64,000 nucleotides of DNA, taken from NCBI GenBank assembly GCA_963837715.1, contig CAWIOF010000003.1, positions 1 to 64,000 on the forward strand. Direction: 5' to 3'. The position numbers were made by a program, and so were the translations under genes. Below are positions 8,812 to 16,626 of the stretch, piece after piece. The DNA comes from JANYLB01 sp963837715. GTDB taxonomy: Bacteria; Actinomycetota; Acidimicrobiia; IMCC26256; JANYLB01. The notes beneath the pieces were generated by a model. The model was not told the DNA's origin. It was given only the letters and a program-made list of their open reading frames with translations, and made no database searches. Numbering within the stretch: the stretch's first letter is position 1; every line of letters begins with the position of its first letter.

Positions 8812-9672
8812 TCACATTCTCGAGACGAGCGTGTCGAGCGCGTCGTGCATCGAGTCTCGGGTGCTCCCGTGCCAGTGGCCGTGGCCGGCGAGCACCCACT
8901 CGAAGCGGTGTGGCGACGCGGCGAACCGTTCGAGCGAAGCGCGCAGCTCGGTCCACGAGTGCCAGGTCGCGTTCCGGAACGCGTAGAGCTCGGTGCGCTC
9001 GGGTGACCAGGCGAAGCTGTCGCCGGTGAACAGCCACGTGTCGTCGACGACGTAGAGCACGCTCCCGCGCGTGTGTCCCGGCACCGGGAACGCCACGACC
9101 CCGGGTGCGACCGTGTGCTCTTCGGTGCCGGTGAGGATGTCGGTCGCGAACGGCGCGGCGTCGCGGTCGGCTTCGTGGATCCAGACGCGCGCGCCGAAGT
9201 GCTCCGCGTAGCGGGCCGCGTCGGCGATGTCGTCACGATGGGAGAGCAGCACGTGGGCGAGGCCACCGCGTGCGGCGATCGCGTCGACGACCTGTCGGTT
9301 CCAGTGGGGCGCGTCGACGAGCAGGCCGCCGCCGGGGCGCGGCACCCACCACGCGTACGCGCCGAACGACCGACGGTCGTTGTGGCCCGTCATCCACACG
9401 CCCGGCGTGATCTCCCACGGATAGACGTCGGTCGGATCGGGTCGTCGCGTCACCGTGCCGATCGAGCGGGTCGGGCACGCGAGCGCGGCGCGCCACATGA
9501 GCTCCTCCTCGGTCGGGGTCGACGGTTGGCGGACCACCACCGACTGGCCGTCGGCGAGCGCGTGGATGAGATCAGGCGCGTGGTGGCGGGCGACGTCGCA
9601 GTCGATGCAACGGTCGTCGACGTACCACTCGCCGTCGACGTTGCCGGGGTGCCGGTCGGCGAGTCGGGCCAT
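8812..9672 (-). CDS. MBL-fold metallo-hydrolase with N-terminal ferredoxin-like segment
   Basis: Metallo-beta-lactamase-fold hydrolase of about 286 residues. Residues 1-75 resemble the small ferredoxin-like domain seen in one MBL subgroup (RCIDCDVARHHAP...LACPTRSIG), but the usual third Cys of the CxDCxxCR motif is Ala here, so cluster binding is doubtful. The MBL part shows LLSHRDDIADA in place of HxHxDH, PVPGHTRGSVLY, LFTGDSF and AGHGHWHG as metal-ligand positions. I chose the ATG at 9672 because AGAGGAG precedes it by six bases; the open frame upstream is Arg-rich. It is convergent with the TetR gene. Reaction unknown; thioester or lactone hydrolysis is typical of the subgroup. Confidence 0.85.
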   Translation of the reverse strand: MARLADRHPGNVDGEWYVDDRCIDCDVARHHAPDLIHALADGQSVVVRQPSTPTEEELMWRAALACPTRSIGTVTRRPDPTDVYPWEITPGVWMTGHNDRRSFGAYAWWVPRPGGGLLVDAPHWNRQVVDAIAARGGLAHVLLSHRDDIADAARYAEHFGARVWIHEADRDAAPFATDILTGTEEHTVAPGVVAFPVPGHTRGSVLYVVDDTWLFTGDSFAWSPERTELYAFRNATWHSWTELRASLERFAASPHRFEWVLAGHGHWHGSTRDSMHDALDTLVSRM

Positions 9673-9832
9673 CCGTCGCTCCTCTCCGGTCTCGGTGGAT
9701 CCTGTCGGCCACCATCGTCGCGCCCGTGGATCCAGGCCCGTGATCCGTGGCGAACCGGGTCGCACCCCGTTGGTACGCGCTCCGTCGTCCTTGCCCCCTC
9801 GACGCTGTTGGACCTCGGTGCCGCCTCGGTGC

Positions 9833-10534
9833 TCAGGCGCCGGTTCTGAACGTGAAGGTGTACGGCTCACCGGTGCCGTAGCTGGTGCTCGGCGTGACGG
9901 TCGCGGTGTAGACGGTCGCGGGCTCGAGCCCCGAGACGTCGAAGGTGCAGCTGTTGCGGACAGTCGAGAGGATCCCAGGCGACTCGATGACGCAGGAGAA
10001 GTTCGCGTAGTCGTCGCTCTCGAGGTACACGTTCACGAAGACGAGCGCATCGCCCGGACCCGCCGGGACCGGAGAGGAAGACGCCACCCGGGGTGGACCG
10101 ACTGGGGTGACGTCCTGTGGCGCGGACGGTTCTCCGACGCCGTGGCGGTTCACCGCTTGCACCGTGCACGAGAACGTGAGGCCGTTGATCAGTTGATCGG
10201 GGAGGGCTAGCACGAGTGGAGACGTTGGCCCGTCGACGCTCACGCCCACGCCGTTCCAGTAGTGCACGTTCTGCGTCCAACCCGGACCGTTCGGCGGGAT
10301 GTAGTAGCCGCCGGGCGCGTTGCACGTCAGCCGGTATCCCGTCACTCGCCCGGGCAACACGGGACCGAAGCCCCGTGTGAATGCTGCCGTGATCGATCGA
10401 TCGCCCGGTGTCAGCATCACGTTGCGGGGTGCCGGCGGCAGTGAGGTCGGGTGCCAAGGGAAGACCGGCCGGCACCCGGCTCCGACGAGGGCGACGGACG
10501 CGACGAGCATCACCACAGCCAGCGGCTTCTTCAT
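9833..10534 (-). CDS. secreted lipoprotein with fibronectin type III-like domains
   Basis: Protein of 233 residues starting MKKPLAVVMLVASVALVGAGC, a lipoprotein signal with lipobox VGAGC, so it should be lipidated and held on the outside of the membrane. The mature part has two Fn3-like modules: PPAPRNVMLTPGDRSITAAF starts the first, and the second ends with GLEPATVYTATVTPSTSYG. Several Cys pairs (RLTCNAP, FSCTVQAV, FSCVIES, NSCTFDV) may form disulfides. No catalytic motif is visible. It is divergent from the SOS-type HNH gene. Function unknown; the architecture suits binding or adhesion. Confidence 0.8.
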   Translation of the reverse strand: MKKPLAVVMLVASVALVGAGCRPVFPWHPTSLPPAPRNVMLTPGDRSITAAFTRGFGPVLPGRVTGYRLTCNAPGGYYIPPNGPGWTQNVHYWNGVGVSVDGPTSPLVLALPDQLINGLTFSCTVQAVNRHGVGEPSAPQDVTPVGPPRVASSSPVPAGPGDALVFVNVYLESDDYANFSCVIESPGILSTVRNSCTFDVSGLEPATVYTATVTPSTSYGTGEPYTFTFRTGA

Positions 10535-10681
10535 CGTCGTCCCCCGTGTCGTCACAGTCGACCTGCTGCGGACGGTACGGACACGACGGGTCGAGGTCAA
10601 CGACCCGTACTGATCGCGGTTCGCGTGCTTCCCGGTGCTGCTGTCCGACGAGCGGGGCCGCGCATTCCGATGAGGAAACCC

Positions 10682-10710
10682 TTGACAGGCGAACATACGT
10701 TCGGTATCGT
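10682..10710 (+). promoter_or_regulatory. sigma-70-type promoter with LexA/SOS box in the spacer
   Basis: TTGACA at 10682-10687 and TATCGT at 10705-10710 are separated by exactly 17 bp. The spacer contains CGAACATACGTTCG (10690-10703), a perfect palindrome matching the actinobacterial LexA consensus CGAAC-N4-GTTCG. A repressor bound there would cover the promoter. It drives the HNH gene at 10775. Confidence 0.85.
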
Positions 10711-10774
10711 CCTGGGTACTTCCTCTGCTTCCCCCGCAGGTCCTTCTGATCGGTTCGACGCGGGAGTGAGGCGA

Positions 10775-12010
10775 GTGGCGACAGCGGTGTTCGCACCAGG
10801 GTTCGACGATCCGGGGTTCGACGGGACCTCTTGCGACGATGCTCCGTTCGAGCCGACGTTCGGCGTGCTCGCGCGGCTCGTGGGCGCGGTCGACGCGCTG
10901 GTGGCGATCGACCCGGCCGAGCTCTCCGACGGCGCACTCGCCGACACGCTCGTGGCGTTCCGACAGGCGATGGACCGCCAGGAGGCCGCGTTCGCCCGGC
11001 TCGTCCACGCCGGCCACACCCGCGGGGTGGGTTCAGCCGACGGTGCGGCGTCGACGGTCGCATGGTTGCGGCACCGCACCGGGATGCGAGAAGGCGATGC
11101 CAAGGCGTCGATCGAATGTGGCGCGGTGAGCGAGCTGCTCCCGAAGACCGGTCGAGCGTGGCGCGCCGGTGACATCTCTTCCGGCGCGGCCCGGACCATC
11201 GCCGCGGCTCGGGTCGAAGGTCACGACGATGAGTTCCAGCGCTGCGAGGAGTCGTTCCTCGAGCTCGCGCGGTCAGGCGGCCTGCACGACCTGCGTCGTG
11301 CCGCTGCGCACTTCCGCAACCTGGCTCGGGCCGACGGTCGAGCACCACGCGTTCCCGATGGTCTGCACTTCTCGAAGACGTTCGCGAACCGCACCGTGTT
11401 GTCGGGCGAGTTCGGCGATCTCGCGGCGGAGACCATCACCACTGCACTGCACGCCTACACCGATCCGCCCGAGAAGGACGATCCCCGCTCCACCTCGGAA
11501 CGATCAGCGGCGGCCTTCGTGCGGATCTGTGAGGTCGCGATCGCCCATCTGGGCGAGGAGAACCGACCGAAGGCGGCGGTCACGGCGGTCGTCGACTGGA
11601 AGACCGTCACCGACGGGACGCTCGGCGTCTGCGACGGCGTGTTCACCGGTCCGATCCATCCCGACGACATGCGGAAGCTGCTCTGCGACTGTTCCGTGTC
11701 GCGGGTCGTCACCGGGCCGAAGGGCGAACCGCTCGACGTGGGTCGTGCGAGGTACACCGTCCCACCCCCGATGCGACGGGCCCTGGTCGCGCGCGATCAG
11801 GGCTGTCGCTTCCCGGGATGCAACCGCCCACCGGGGTGGTGCGACGCCCACCACCTTGTGCATTGGATCTCCGGCGGTGTCACGTCGTCGAAGAACGCGG
11901 CGCTGTTCTGCGACCGACACCATCACGTGTTGCATCAACCAGGGTGGCGAGCCGAACTCGAAGGCACGATCATCCGCGTGTTTCGACCCGACGGCAGCGA
12001 GGTCTCGTGA
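10775..12010 (+). CDS. 13E12-type DUF222/HNH endonuclease-domain protein
   Basis: Protein of 411 residues from the GTG at 10775 (GGGAG eight bases upstream). The N-terminal two thirds is the helical DUF222 domain (FGVLARLVGAVDALVAIDP, then MDRQEAAFARLVHAGHTRG). The C-terminus is an HNH nuclease domain: CRFPGCNRPPGWCDAHH, HWISGG, N in SSKNAALFC, and DRHHHVLHQPGW. The Cys pairs would bind structural zinc and the HNH residues a catalytic metal. The 13E12 family is scattered in many copies in actinobacteria, and some M. tuberculosis members are known LexA targets. The LexA box in this promoter fits that. The cellular role of the family is not established. Confidence 0.9.
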   Translation: MATAVFAPGFDDPGFDGTSCDDAPFEPTFGVLARLVGAVDALVAIDPAELSDGALADTLVAFRQAMDRQEAAFARLVHAGHTRGVGSADGAASTVAWLRHRTGMREGDAKASIECGAVSELLPKTGRAWRAGDISSGAARTIAAARVEGHDDEFQRCEESFLELARSGGLHDLRRAAAHFRNLARADGRAPRVPDGLHFSKTFANRTVLSGEFGDLAAETITTALHAYTDPPEKDDPRSTSERSAAAFVRICEVAIAHLGEENRPKAAVTAVVDWKTVTDGTLGVCDGVFTGPIHPDDMRKLLCDCSVSRVVTGPKGEPLDVGRARYTVPPPMRRALVARDQGCRFPGCNRPPGWCDAHHLVHWISGGVTSSKNAALFCDRHHHVLHQPGWRAELEGTIIRVFRPDGSEVS

Positions 12011-12141
12011 CCCGGGGTCGGCTCACTCGGTTCGCGGGCGACGCCGAGATATCGGCCACTCCGGGTCGAACTGACCAGAATTCGCAAACGGTCCCGAGAG
12101 CGTCCGCGAACCCGGGCCGGGGCGTCGCTAGCGTCGGAAGG

Positions 12142-13488
12142 ATGACGGGTCGACGCGCGGTACCAGGGGTCCGACTGCTCCAGCTCGTGCTCGCCGCGCT
12201 GCTGCTCGCGGCGGCCGTGCTCGTGCCGATCACCGGTGACGACCTCCGGGCCGACGCGCAGACCGCGCCCGACGGGAGCCGGTCGCATCTGACGCAGGAC
12301 GTCGTCGACCGGGAGCCCCTCTCGGGTGGTGGCTGGCGCATCGTGATCGAGGCGACGCTCGATTCCAACGCGATCTGTCACACGCTGCTGTTCCAGTGCG
12401 TCGTCGAACCCGAACTGAACCCCACCGACCTCACGCTCGAATCGGTCGAGTGCCTCTCGCCCGGCTGGAACCAGATCCAGATCACGTTGCCGATCGTGGG
12501 CACGCTCGTCGACGTGTGCGCACGCTTCGACCACCACCGCGCCGGTCTCGACCAGAAGTTCCGCTTCACCTACACGACGCCGCTCGACGTCGGGTCGGTG
12601 AGCGAGACCACGAAGTTCTTCCGGTTCCCCGAGGAGTACTTCTTCGTGCGAGCGGAGGACACGGTCACGATCGACCTCGCGGCCGAGGCCGACGTGCACG
12701 TCGACTGCCCCGACAGCGTCGCGATCGGGACGTCGAACTCCTGCCCGTTGACGGTCGAGGCGTTCTCGAACGTGCCCACCGCGAGCGTCACGTTCACCCC
12801 GCCGGCCCAGTTCGCCACCGCGGCCCTCACGGCCGACACCGTGCCGGGCGACTGGGACTGCTCCGGGGGGACCACCTGCACCTTCATCCCCGGCGGGGGA
12901 ACCCTCCCGATCGGTGAGTACTCGTTCACGGCGTCGTTCACGGTCGTCGGGCCGGCCGCGACCGTCGACGCCTGTGCGTCGGTGACGACTGCGAGCACCG
13001 ACATCGCGTCCGATTGCGACGAGGTCGAGGTCTATGAAGACGACACCGACACGTTCCTCGAGATCGAGAAGACGACCACGGTGACCGTGGTCGAACCCGG
13101 TGCGGCACTCGCCTACACCATCACGGTCACGAACACGGGGCCGAACCCGGCGAGCGACGTCCGGGTCTTCGAGACGCCACCGCCGTTGCTCGACAACGCG
13201 GCGATCCGCCGGGTGAGCGGTGACGGCACCTGGACCTGCGCGTCGGGCGCGACGCTCGAGTGCACCGCACCGACCCTTGCGAGCGGAGGCGTCGCGACGT
13301 TCACGGTCGACGGGACCGTGAGCGCGTCGGCCGCCGCGGGCGCACCGATCGTCAACGAGGTCACGGCGGAGCTCGCCAACGATCCGTTCGGACCCGACTT
13401 CCCGGTGCGGGCCGGCACGATCGTCACGGTTGCGGGCGCGACGGCTACGGCCACACCGATCGTGGCCGACCCGACGTTCACCGGTTGA
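12142..13488 (+). CDS. exported DUF11-repeat surface protein
   Basis: Secreted protein of 448 residues. A signal peptide is visible (RLLQLVLAALLLAAAVLVPI, cleavage probably after a DAQ-A type site). The middle is beta-rich with paired Cys (CVVEPE, SVECLSPG, VDVCARF, HVDCPDS, SSCPLTV-like). The C-terminal part contains a DUF11 (conserved repeat) domain: EPGAALAYTITVTNTGPNPASDVRV, split here by family, with the typical VTNTGP signature. The ATG at 12142 follows GGAAGG directly, so the start is likely but not certain. The stop TGA lies inside the first unit of a 14-bp tandem array. No cell-wall anchor or transmembrane end is seen, so it is probably released. Confidence 0.78.
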   Translation: MTGRRAVPGVRLLQLVLAALLLAAAVLVPITGDDLRADAQTAPDGSRSHLTQDVVDREPLSGGGWRIVIEATLDSNAICHTLLFQCVVEPELNPTDLTLESVECLSPGWNQIQITLPIVGTLVDVCARFDHHRAGLDQKFRFTYTTPLDVGSVSETTKFFRFPEEYFFVRAEDTVTIDLAAEADVHVDCPDSVAIGTSNSCPLTVEAFSNVPTASVTFTPPAQFATAALTADTVPGDWDCSGGTTCTFIPGGGTLPIGEYSFTASFTVVGPAATVDACASVTTASTDIASDCDEVEVYEDDTDTFLEIEKTTTVTVVEPGAALAYTITVTNTGPNPASDVRVFETPPPLLDNAAIRRVSGDGTWTCASGATLECTAPTLASGGVATFTVDGTVSASAAAGAPIVNEVTAELANDPFGPDFPVRAGTIVTVAGATATATPIVADPTFTG

Positions 13489-13570
13489 CGTCCACAGCTT
13501 GACGTTCACCGGACGACGTTCACCGGCTGACGTTCACCGGTTGACGTTCACCGGCTGACGGCCACCGGTT
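13473..13570. repeat. seven tandem 14-bp repeats
   Basis: Seven contiguous 14-bp units, consensus GACGTTCACCGGYT: 13473-13486, 13487-13500 (two or three changes), 13501-13514, 13515-13528, 13529-13542, 13543-13556 and 13557-13570. The first unit codes for the last residues of the DUF11 protein and supplies its TGA stop; the remainder is intergenic, between that gene and the convergent Fn3-type gene ending at 13625. Confidence 0.95.
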
Positions 13571-13624
13571 GATCGGGCCGGCCGAACGGTCGGCTCACGG
13601 TCGGCTCATGGGTCGGCTCTCCGG

Positions 13625-14272
13625 TCAGTCGCAGCGGCGCGCTTCGCTCGTCGGGCCGTCGCCGATCGCGTTGTGGGCCGAGACCCGGATCGTCCCGCCG
13701 GCATCGACCGTCGCGGTGGTCGCGGTCGTGCGCTCGACCCACAGCGCCGCGCCGATGTCGACGCCGCCGGGGCCGGGCGGTGCCGCCTCGCTCTCGTGGG
13801 TCACCAGGTACTCGATGATCGCGGCGCCGCCGTCGGTCACGGTCCACGATGCCGCGCAGCTGCCGGGCCCGGCGGGGCCCATCGAGACGACCGGTACGCC
13901 GGGCGCGACCGGCGCTGGTGCCGGTGCACTCGCAGGCGTGAGGGGGTTGTTCGGGCCGGCGTTCGGGACCGGGCCGGCCGGCGCGGTGGGGACCGGAGCG
14001 AGCGCGCTGCCGGCCGGCGTCGACGGGGTGGTGGGGTCGACGATGCTCGTGCCGGCGACTTCCGCGTCGTTCCGATCGGCGCGTTCCGCTGCCGTGGTGC
14101 GCTCACGGAACGTCCGGTCGGGACCCCAGGTGATGACGGCGATGGAGACCGCGGTGAGGATCACCAGGAGCACGGTGCTGAGGAGCAGCGCGACGCGTTG
14201 CTCTCGCGGGCGACCGCTGTCGGGGTGGTCTCCGGTGCCGGCCGTGGCGATGTCGGGCTCCTCGAGCGACAT
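13625..14272 (-). CDS. membrane-anchored Fn3-like extracytoplasmic protein
   Basis: Protein of 215 residues from the ATG at 14272 (CAGGAG upstream). It has a short cytosolic N-terminus with RPREQR, one membrane helix (VALLLSTVLLVILTAVSIAVI), a Pro/Ala/Thr linker of about 60 residues, and a C-terminal Fn3-like module ending in SEARRCD. The architecture copies the outer half of the anti-sigma-like protein encoded just upstream (GGAAIIEYLV here, GGTPIKEYLV there), so the two are probably paralogous sensors or partners. It is the third gene of the sigma operon, 70 bp after the second. No enzyme motif is visible. Confidence 0.72.
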   Translation of the reverse strand: MSLEEPDIATAGTGDHPDSGRPREQRVALLLSTVLLVILTAVSIAVITWGPDRTFRERTTAAERADRNDAEVAGTSIVDPTTPSTPAGSALAPVPTAPAGPVPNAGPNNPLTPASAPAPAPVAPGVPVVSMGPAGPGSCAASWTVTDGGAAIIEYLVTHESEAAPPGPGGVDIGAALWVERTTATTATVDAGGTIRVSAHNAIGDGPTSEARRCD

Positions 14273-14342
14273 CGCGCGCTCCTGGGCCGGTTCGTGAGGA
14301 CCGCACACCCTGCCCTCCGGGTTCCGTCCCGTCAAGCGTGGG

Positions 14343-15179
14343 TCAGTTGCCGCAGATCACCGCATCCGTGGGTTCGCTGGTGCCGACGTCGTTGCGCGCG
14401 GTGACGGTGAGCGACACGCCGACCGGCGCATCGGTGAACGCGTCGGTCGTCTTCTCCTCGACGACGTCTGTCGGGGTCTCGCTCTCGGGGGTCGGGGCGC
14501 CCGAACCGGCCGCGGCGACGGGCTCGGTGCTGGGCGGGGTGACCGCCGGCTCCGTGCTCACCAGGTACTCCTTGATCGGCGTGCCACCGTCGTCGGCCGT
14601 CCACGATGCGGTGCAGACGCCCGCGGTGTCGGGCTCGGTGATCGAGATCGCGGTGATCGCCGGAGGGGTCGCGTCGCCGGGCGGGGCGGTCGATCGCGGC
14701 GTTCGCGTCGCGGCGGTGGGCCGGTCGGATCGTTGCGCGTCTCGTTGGGCGTCTCGTTGGCCGTCGGGGCGAGCGTCGGGGCGGCGATCGTCGGGGCGGC
14801 GATCGTCGGTGTCGCTTCGGCCCGACCGATCGGTTCGGGCGGTGGACCCGGCGTCGGTCGGCGGGGTCGTCGTGGCGTCCGACGGCGGGATCGCCGCCCG
14901 GTCGCCCACGGGCGTGCGCAACGACGTGTTCGTGGTCGCCGGCGCGCGCTTCGCCGCCTGGGTCGTGACGGGATCGTCGCCCGACCCGACGACGAACGCG
15001 CCGAGGATGAGCAGGACCGCGACTGTGGCGATCGCCGTGGCGGTGACGGTCGTGACCCGAGCGCGGTGTTGCCATCGGGTGATCGCGTCGTCGACCCTCG
15101 ACTCGAGGTCGGTCGACGGTTGGAAGCGCGCCGCCCGATCCGCGAGATCTCGCCGGATGCGGTCGTCGAAGCGGCTCAT
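14343..15179 (-). CDS. putative membrane anti-sigma factor with extracytoplasmic Fn3-like domain
   Basis: Protein of 278 residues. The cytosolic N-terminus (MSRFDDRIRRDLADRAARF, about 40 residues) is helical, then one membrane helix (VTATAIATVAVLLILGAFVV). A low-complexity linker rich in RPDDRRPDARPDGQRDAQRD-type repeats follows, and the outside ends with an Fn3-like module carrying two Cys (VCTASW, AVICGN). The start ATG overlaps the sigma-factor stop (ATGA at 15176-15179), indicating translational coupling. By position and topology it should bind and inhibit the ECF sigma factor. No clear zinc anti-sigma HxxxCxxC motif is seen, so the assignment rests on context. Confidence 0.75.
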   Translation of the reverse strand: MSRFDDRIRRDLADRAARFQPSTDLESRVDDAITRWQHRARVTTVTATAIATVAVLLILGAFVVGSGDDPVTTQAAKRAPATTNTSLRTPVGDRAAIPPSDATTTPPTDAGSTARTDRSGRSDTDDRRPDDRRPDARPDGQRDAQRDAQRSDRPTAATRTPRSTAPPGDATPPAITAISITEPDTAGVCTASWTADDGGTPIKEYLVSTEPAVTPPSTEPVAAAGSGAPTPESETPTDVVEEKTTDAFTDAPVGVSLTVTARNDVGTSEPTDAVICGN

Positions 15180-15763
15180 CGGTCGTCACCCACGAGGACG
15201 CGGAGTCGCTGCAGGCCCCGCGCCGAACGGGACTTGACGGTCCCGACGCTGATCCCGAGCAACCGCGCGGTCTCGTCTTCGGAGAGATCCTCGAAGTAGC
15301 GCAACACGATCACGGCCCGCTGCGGGCCGGGCAGCGCGTCGATCGCGGGAGTGAGCGAGGCCCGGGCGTCGACGGTTCCTTCCTCCGGCTCCACGTCGCG
15401 GAGGGCGACGACCTGGCGTTGCTCCTCCCGACGCTCGAGGATGCGGCGCCGGAAGCCACCCCGGATCTGGTTGACCACAGCCTGGCGGAGATACGCCCGC
15501 GCGTCGTCGACCGACCCTCGCCGGTAGCGGGGCCACACCTTCGCGTAGGCCTCGGCGACGGCGTCCTCCGCCTGCTGGCGGTCACCGCACAGGAGGTACG
15601 CGAGGCGTGCCAGCCGCTGGTGGTGCACCGCGACGAGCTGGCCGAACTCCTCACGGGCACCAGCGAGCGAGCCGGCCCGGGAGGTACGCCGGGTGGCGGC
15701 GGACGGCGGCACCGTGAGGAACGTGCCGGCGACGCTGGTGGCGACGTGGTCTGTGGTCGACAT
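15176..15763 (-). CDS. ECF RNA polymerase sigma factor, SigE-like
   Basis: Sigma-70 family ECF factor of about 195 residues. Region 2 spans LARLAYLLCGDRQQAEDAV to AKVWPRYRRG, and region 4 reads LPGPQRAVIVLRYFEDLSED followed by the helix-turn-helix ARLLGISVGTVKSRSARGL. A run rich in Thr/Ala/Arg precedes region 2. I chose the ATG at 15763, preceded by GAGAGG, instead of the longer TTG frame to 15817. It is translationally coupled to a membrane protein that should be its anti-sigma factor. It probably responds to an envelope signal sensed by that partner; its regulon is unknown. Confidence 0.9.
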   Translation of the reverse strand: MSTTDHVATSVAGTFLTVPPSAATRRTSRAGSLAGAREEFGQLVAVHHQRLARLAYLLCGDRQQAEDAVAEAYAKVWPRYRRGSVDDARAYLRQAVVNQIRGGFRRRILERREEQRQVVALRDVEPEEGTVDARASLTPAIDALPGPQRAVIVLRYFEDLSEDETARLLGISVGTVKSRSARGLQRLRVLVGDDR

Positions 15764-16166
15764 GCTCGGCCTCTCGGTGTGGTCGGGCAGGGTTGCCGAC
15801 GCCGGGCCGGTCGTCAAGGCGTTGGTGCATTTCGCCCATACTTTTCACGGGTTTTCGGGAACCCGGTGGCGGGTTCACGCGTCTCACTCCCAGTGGCGGA
15901 GGGCTGAGAGGACGAGATGAAGCGACTTCCACACGGAGGCGGGATCCGGCCCGGTCTGGAGCGCCCGGGGAACGGATACGGCCGAGGGCTGCGCCCCGGT
16001 CCGGTCCCGGCGGGAGGCGGGCCGTCGGGCCCGCAGCATCCCTCGGGCGGGAGCCCGCTCCTGACGCGCGCGCCCGGGCGCTGACCCCGTACGACGGCAC
16101 CAGCGGTCGTACGACGGCACCAGCCGTCGCACCGCGGGGTGCACATGACCACTCGTGCGGCGCCGG
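15764..16166. other. intergenic region between sigma operon and DUF1622 gene
   Basis: About 400 bp with no convincing gene. It contains the putative promoter of the sigma operon near 15800-15850 (TTGACG followed by an AT-richer stretch with AAAAGTATGG read on the minus strand), a small hairpin GGGTTTTCGGGAACCC around 15850, and a tandem 20-bp duplication at 16088-16127. Open frames across it are Arg/Pro/Gly-rich and lack protein-like features. Confidence 0.5.
16088..16127. repeat. two tandem 20-bp repeats
   Basis: CGTACGACGGCACCAGCGGT at 16088-16107 is followed directly by the same sequence with one change at 16108-16127. It lies 40 bp past the stop codon of the DUF1622 gene, in non-coding sequence. 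Confidence 0.85.
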
Positions 16167-16517
16167 TCAGGTGCTCGGGTCGCGGTGCCAGGGGAGCCGA
16201 CCTTCGATCTCGACGTCGAGCGAGAAGCTCAGGAACGTGCGGATCAACACGATGAGCCCCAGCACCGCGACGTTCTCGACCGACGGATCGACTGCAACGG
16301 TGCGGATCAGGTCGGCGGCGACGAGCACCTCGAGGCCGAGCAGGATGCTGCGGCCCAGGAAGCTGCGCAGCCTGCGGTAGCTGGCCGACACGGCGGTCCC
16401 GCGCAGCAGCTCGACCCCGGCGCGTCCGAGGGCGATCAGACCGCCGACCACGATGATCGTGACCCCGACGATCTCGACCGCCTTCGCGATCCCGTCCATC
16501 GCCTCCGCGTACGACAT
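16167..16517 (-). CDS. DUF1622 family membrane protein
   Basis: Small integral membrane protein of 116 residues. It has three hydrophobic spans: EIVGVTIIVVGGLIALGRAG, SILLGLEVLVAADLIRTVA, and VAVLGLIVLIRTFLSFSLDV ending in the conserved RTFLSFSLxxEIEG motif of DUF1622. The length is normal for the family. The function of DUF1622 proteins is not established. It stands alone between the sigma operon and the beta-lactamase-fold hydrolase, all on the minus strand. Confidence 0.88.
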   Translation of the reverse strand: MSYAEAMDGIAKAVEIVGVTIIVVGGLIALGRAGVELLRGTAVSASYRRLRSFLGRSILLGLEVLVAADLIRTVAVDPSVENVAVLGLIVLIRTFLSFSLDVEIEGRLPWHRDPST

Positions 16518-16626
16518 GTCCGCGCAGCCTACGGATCGGTCGAACGTCCGAGCGGGACCCTGGTGCGCCCCGCGGTCGCGGTGACCCAGCGACGGCTCAG
16601 GAGCCGCTCCGTCGTGTCCGAGCCCG

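Noticed and set aside
11935..13509. 524-codon minus-strand frame
   Set aside because: Antisense to the HNH end and DUF11 protein; Arg/Asp-rich without domains.
13473..13570. Possible CRISPR-like array
   Set aside because: Units are contiguous 14-mers without spacers, and no cas gene is present.
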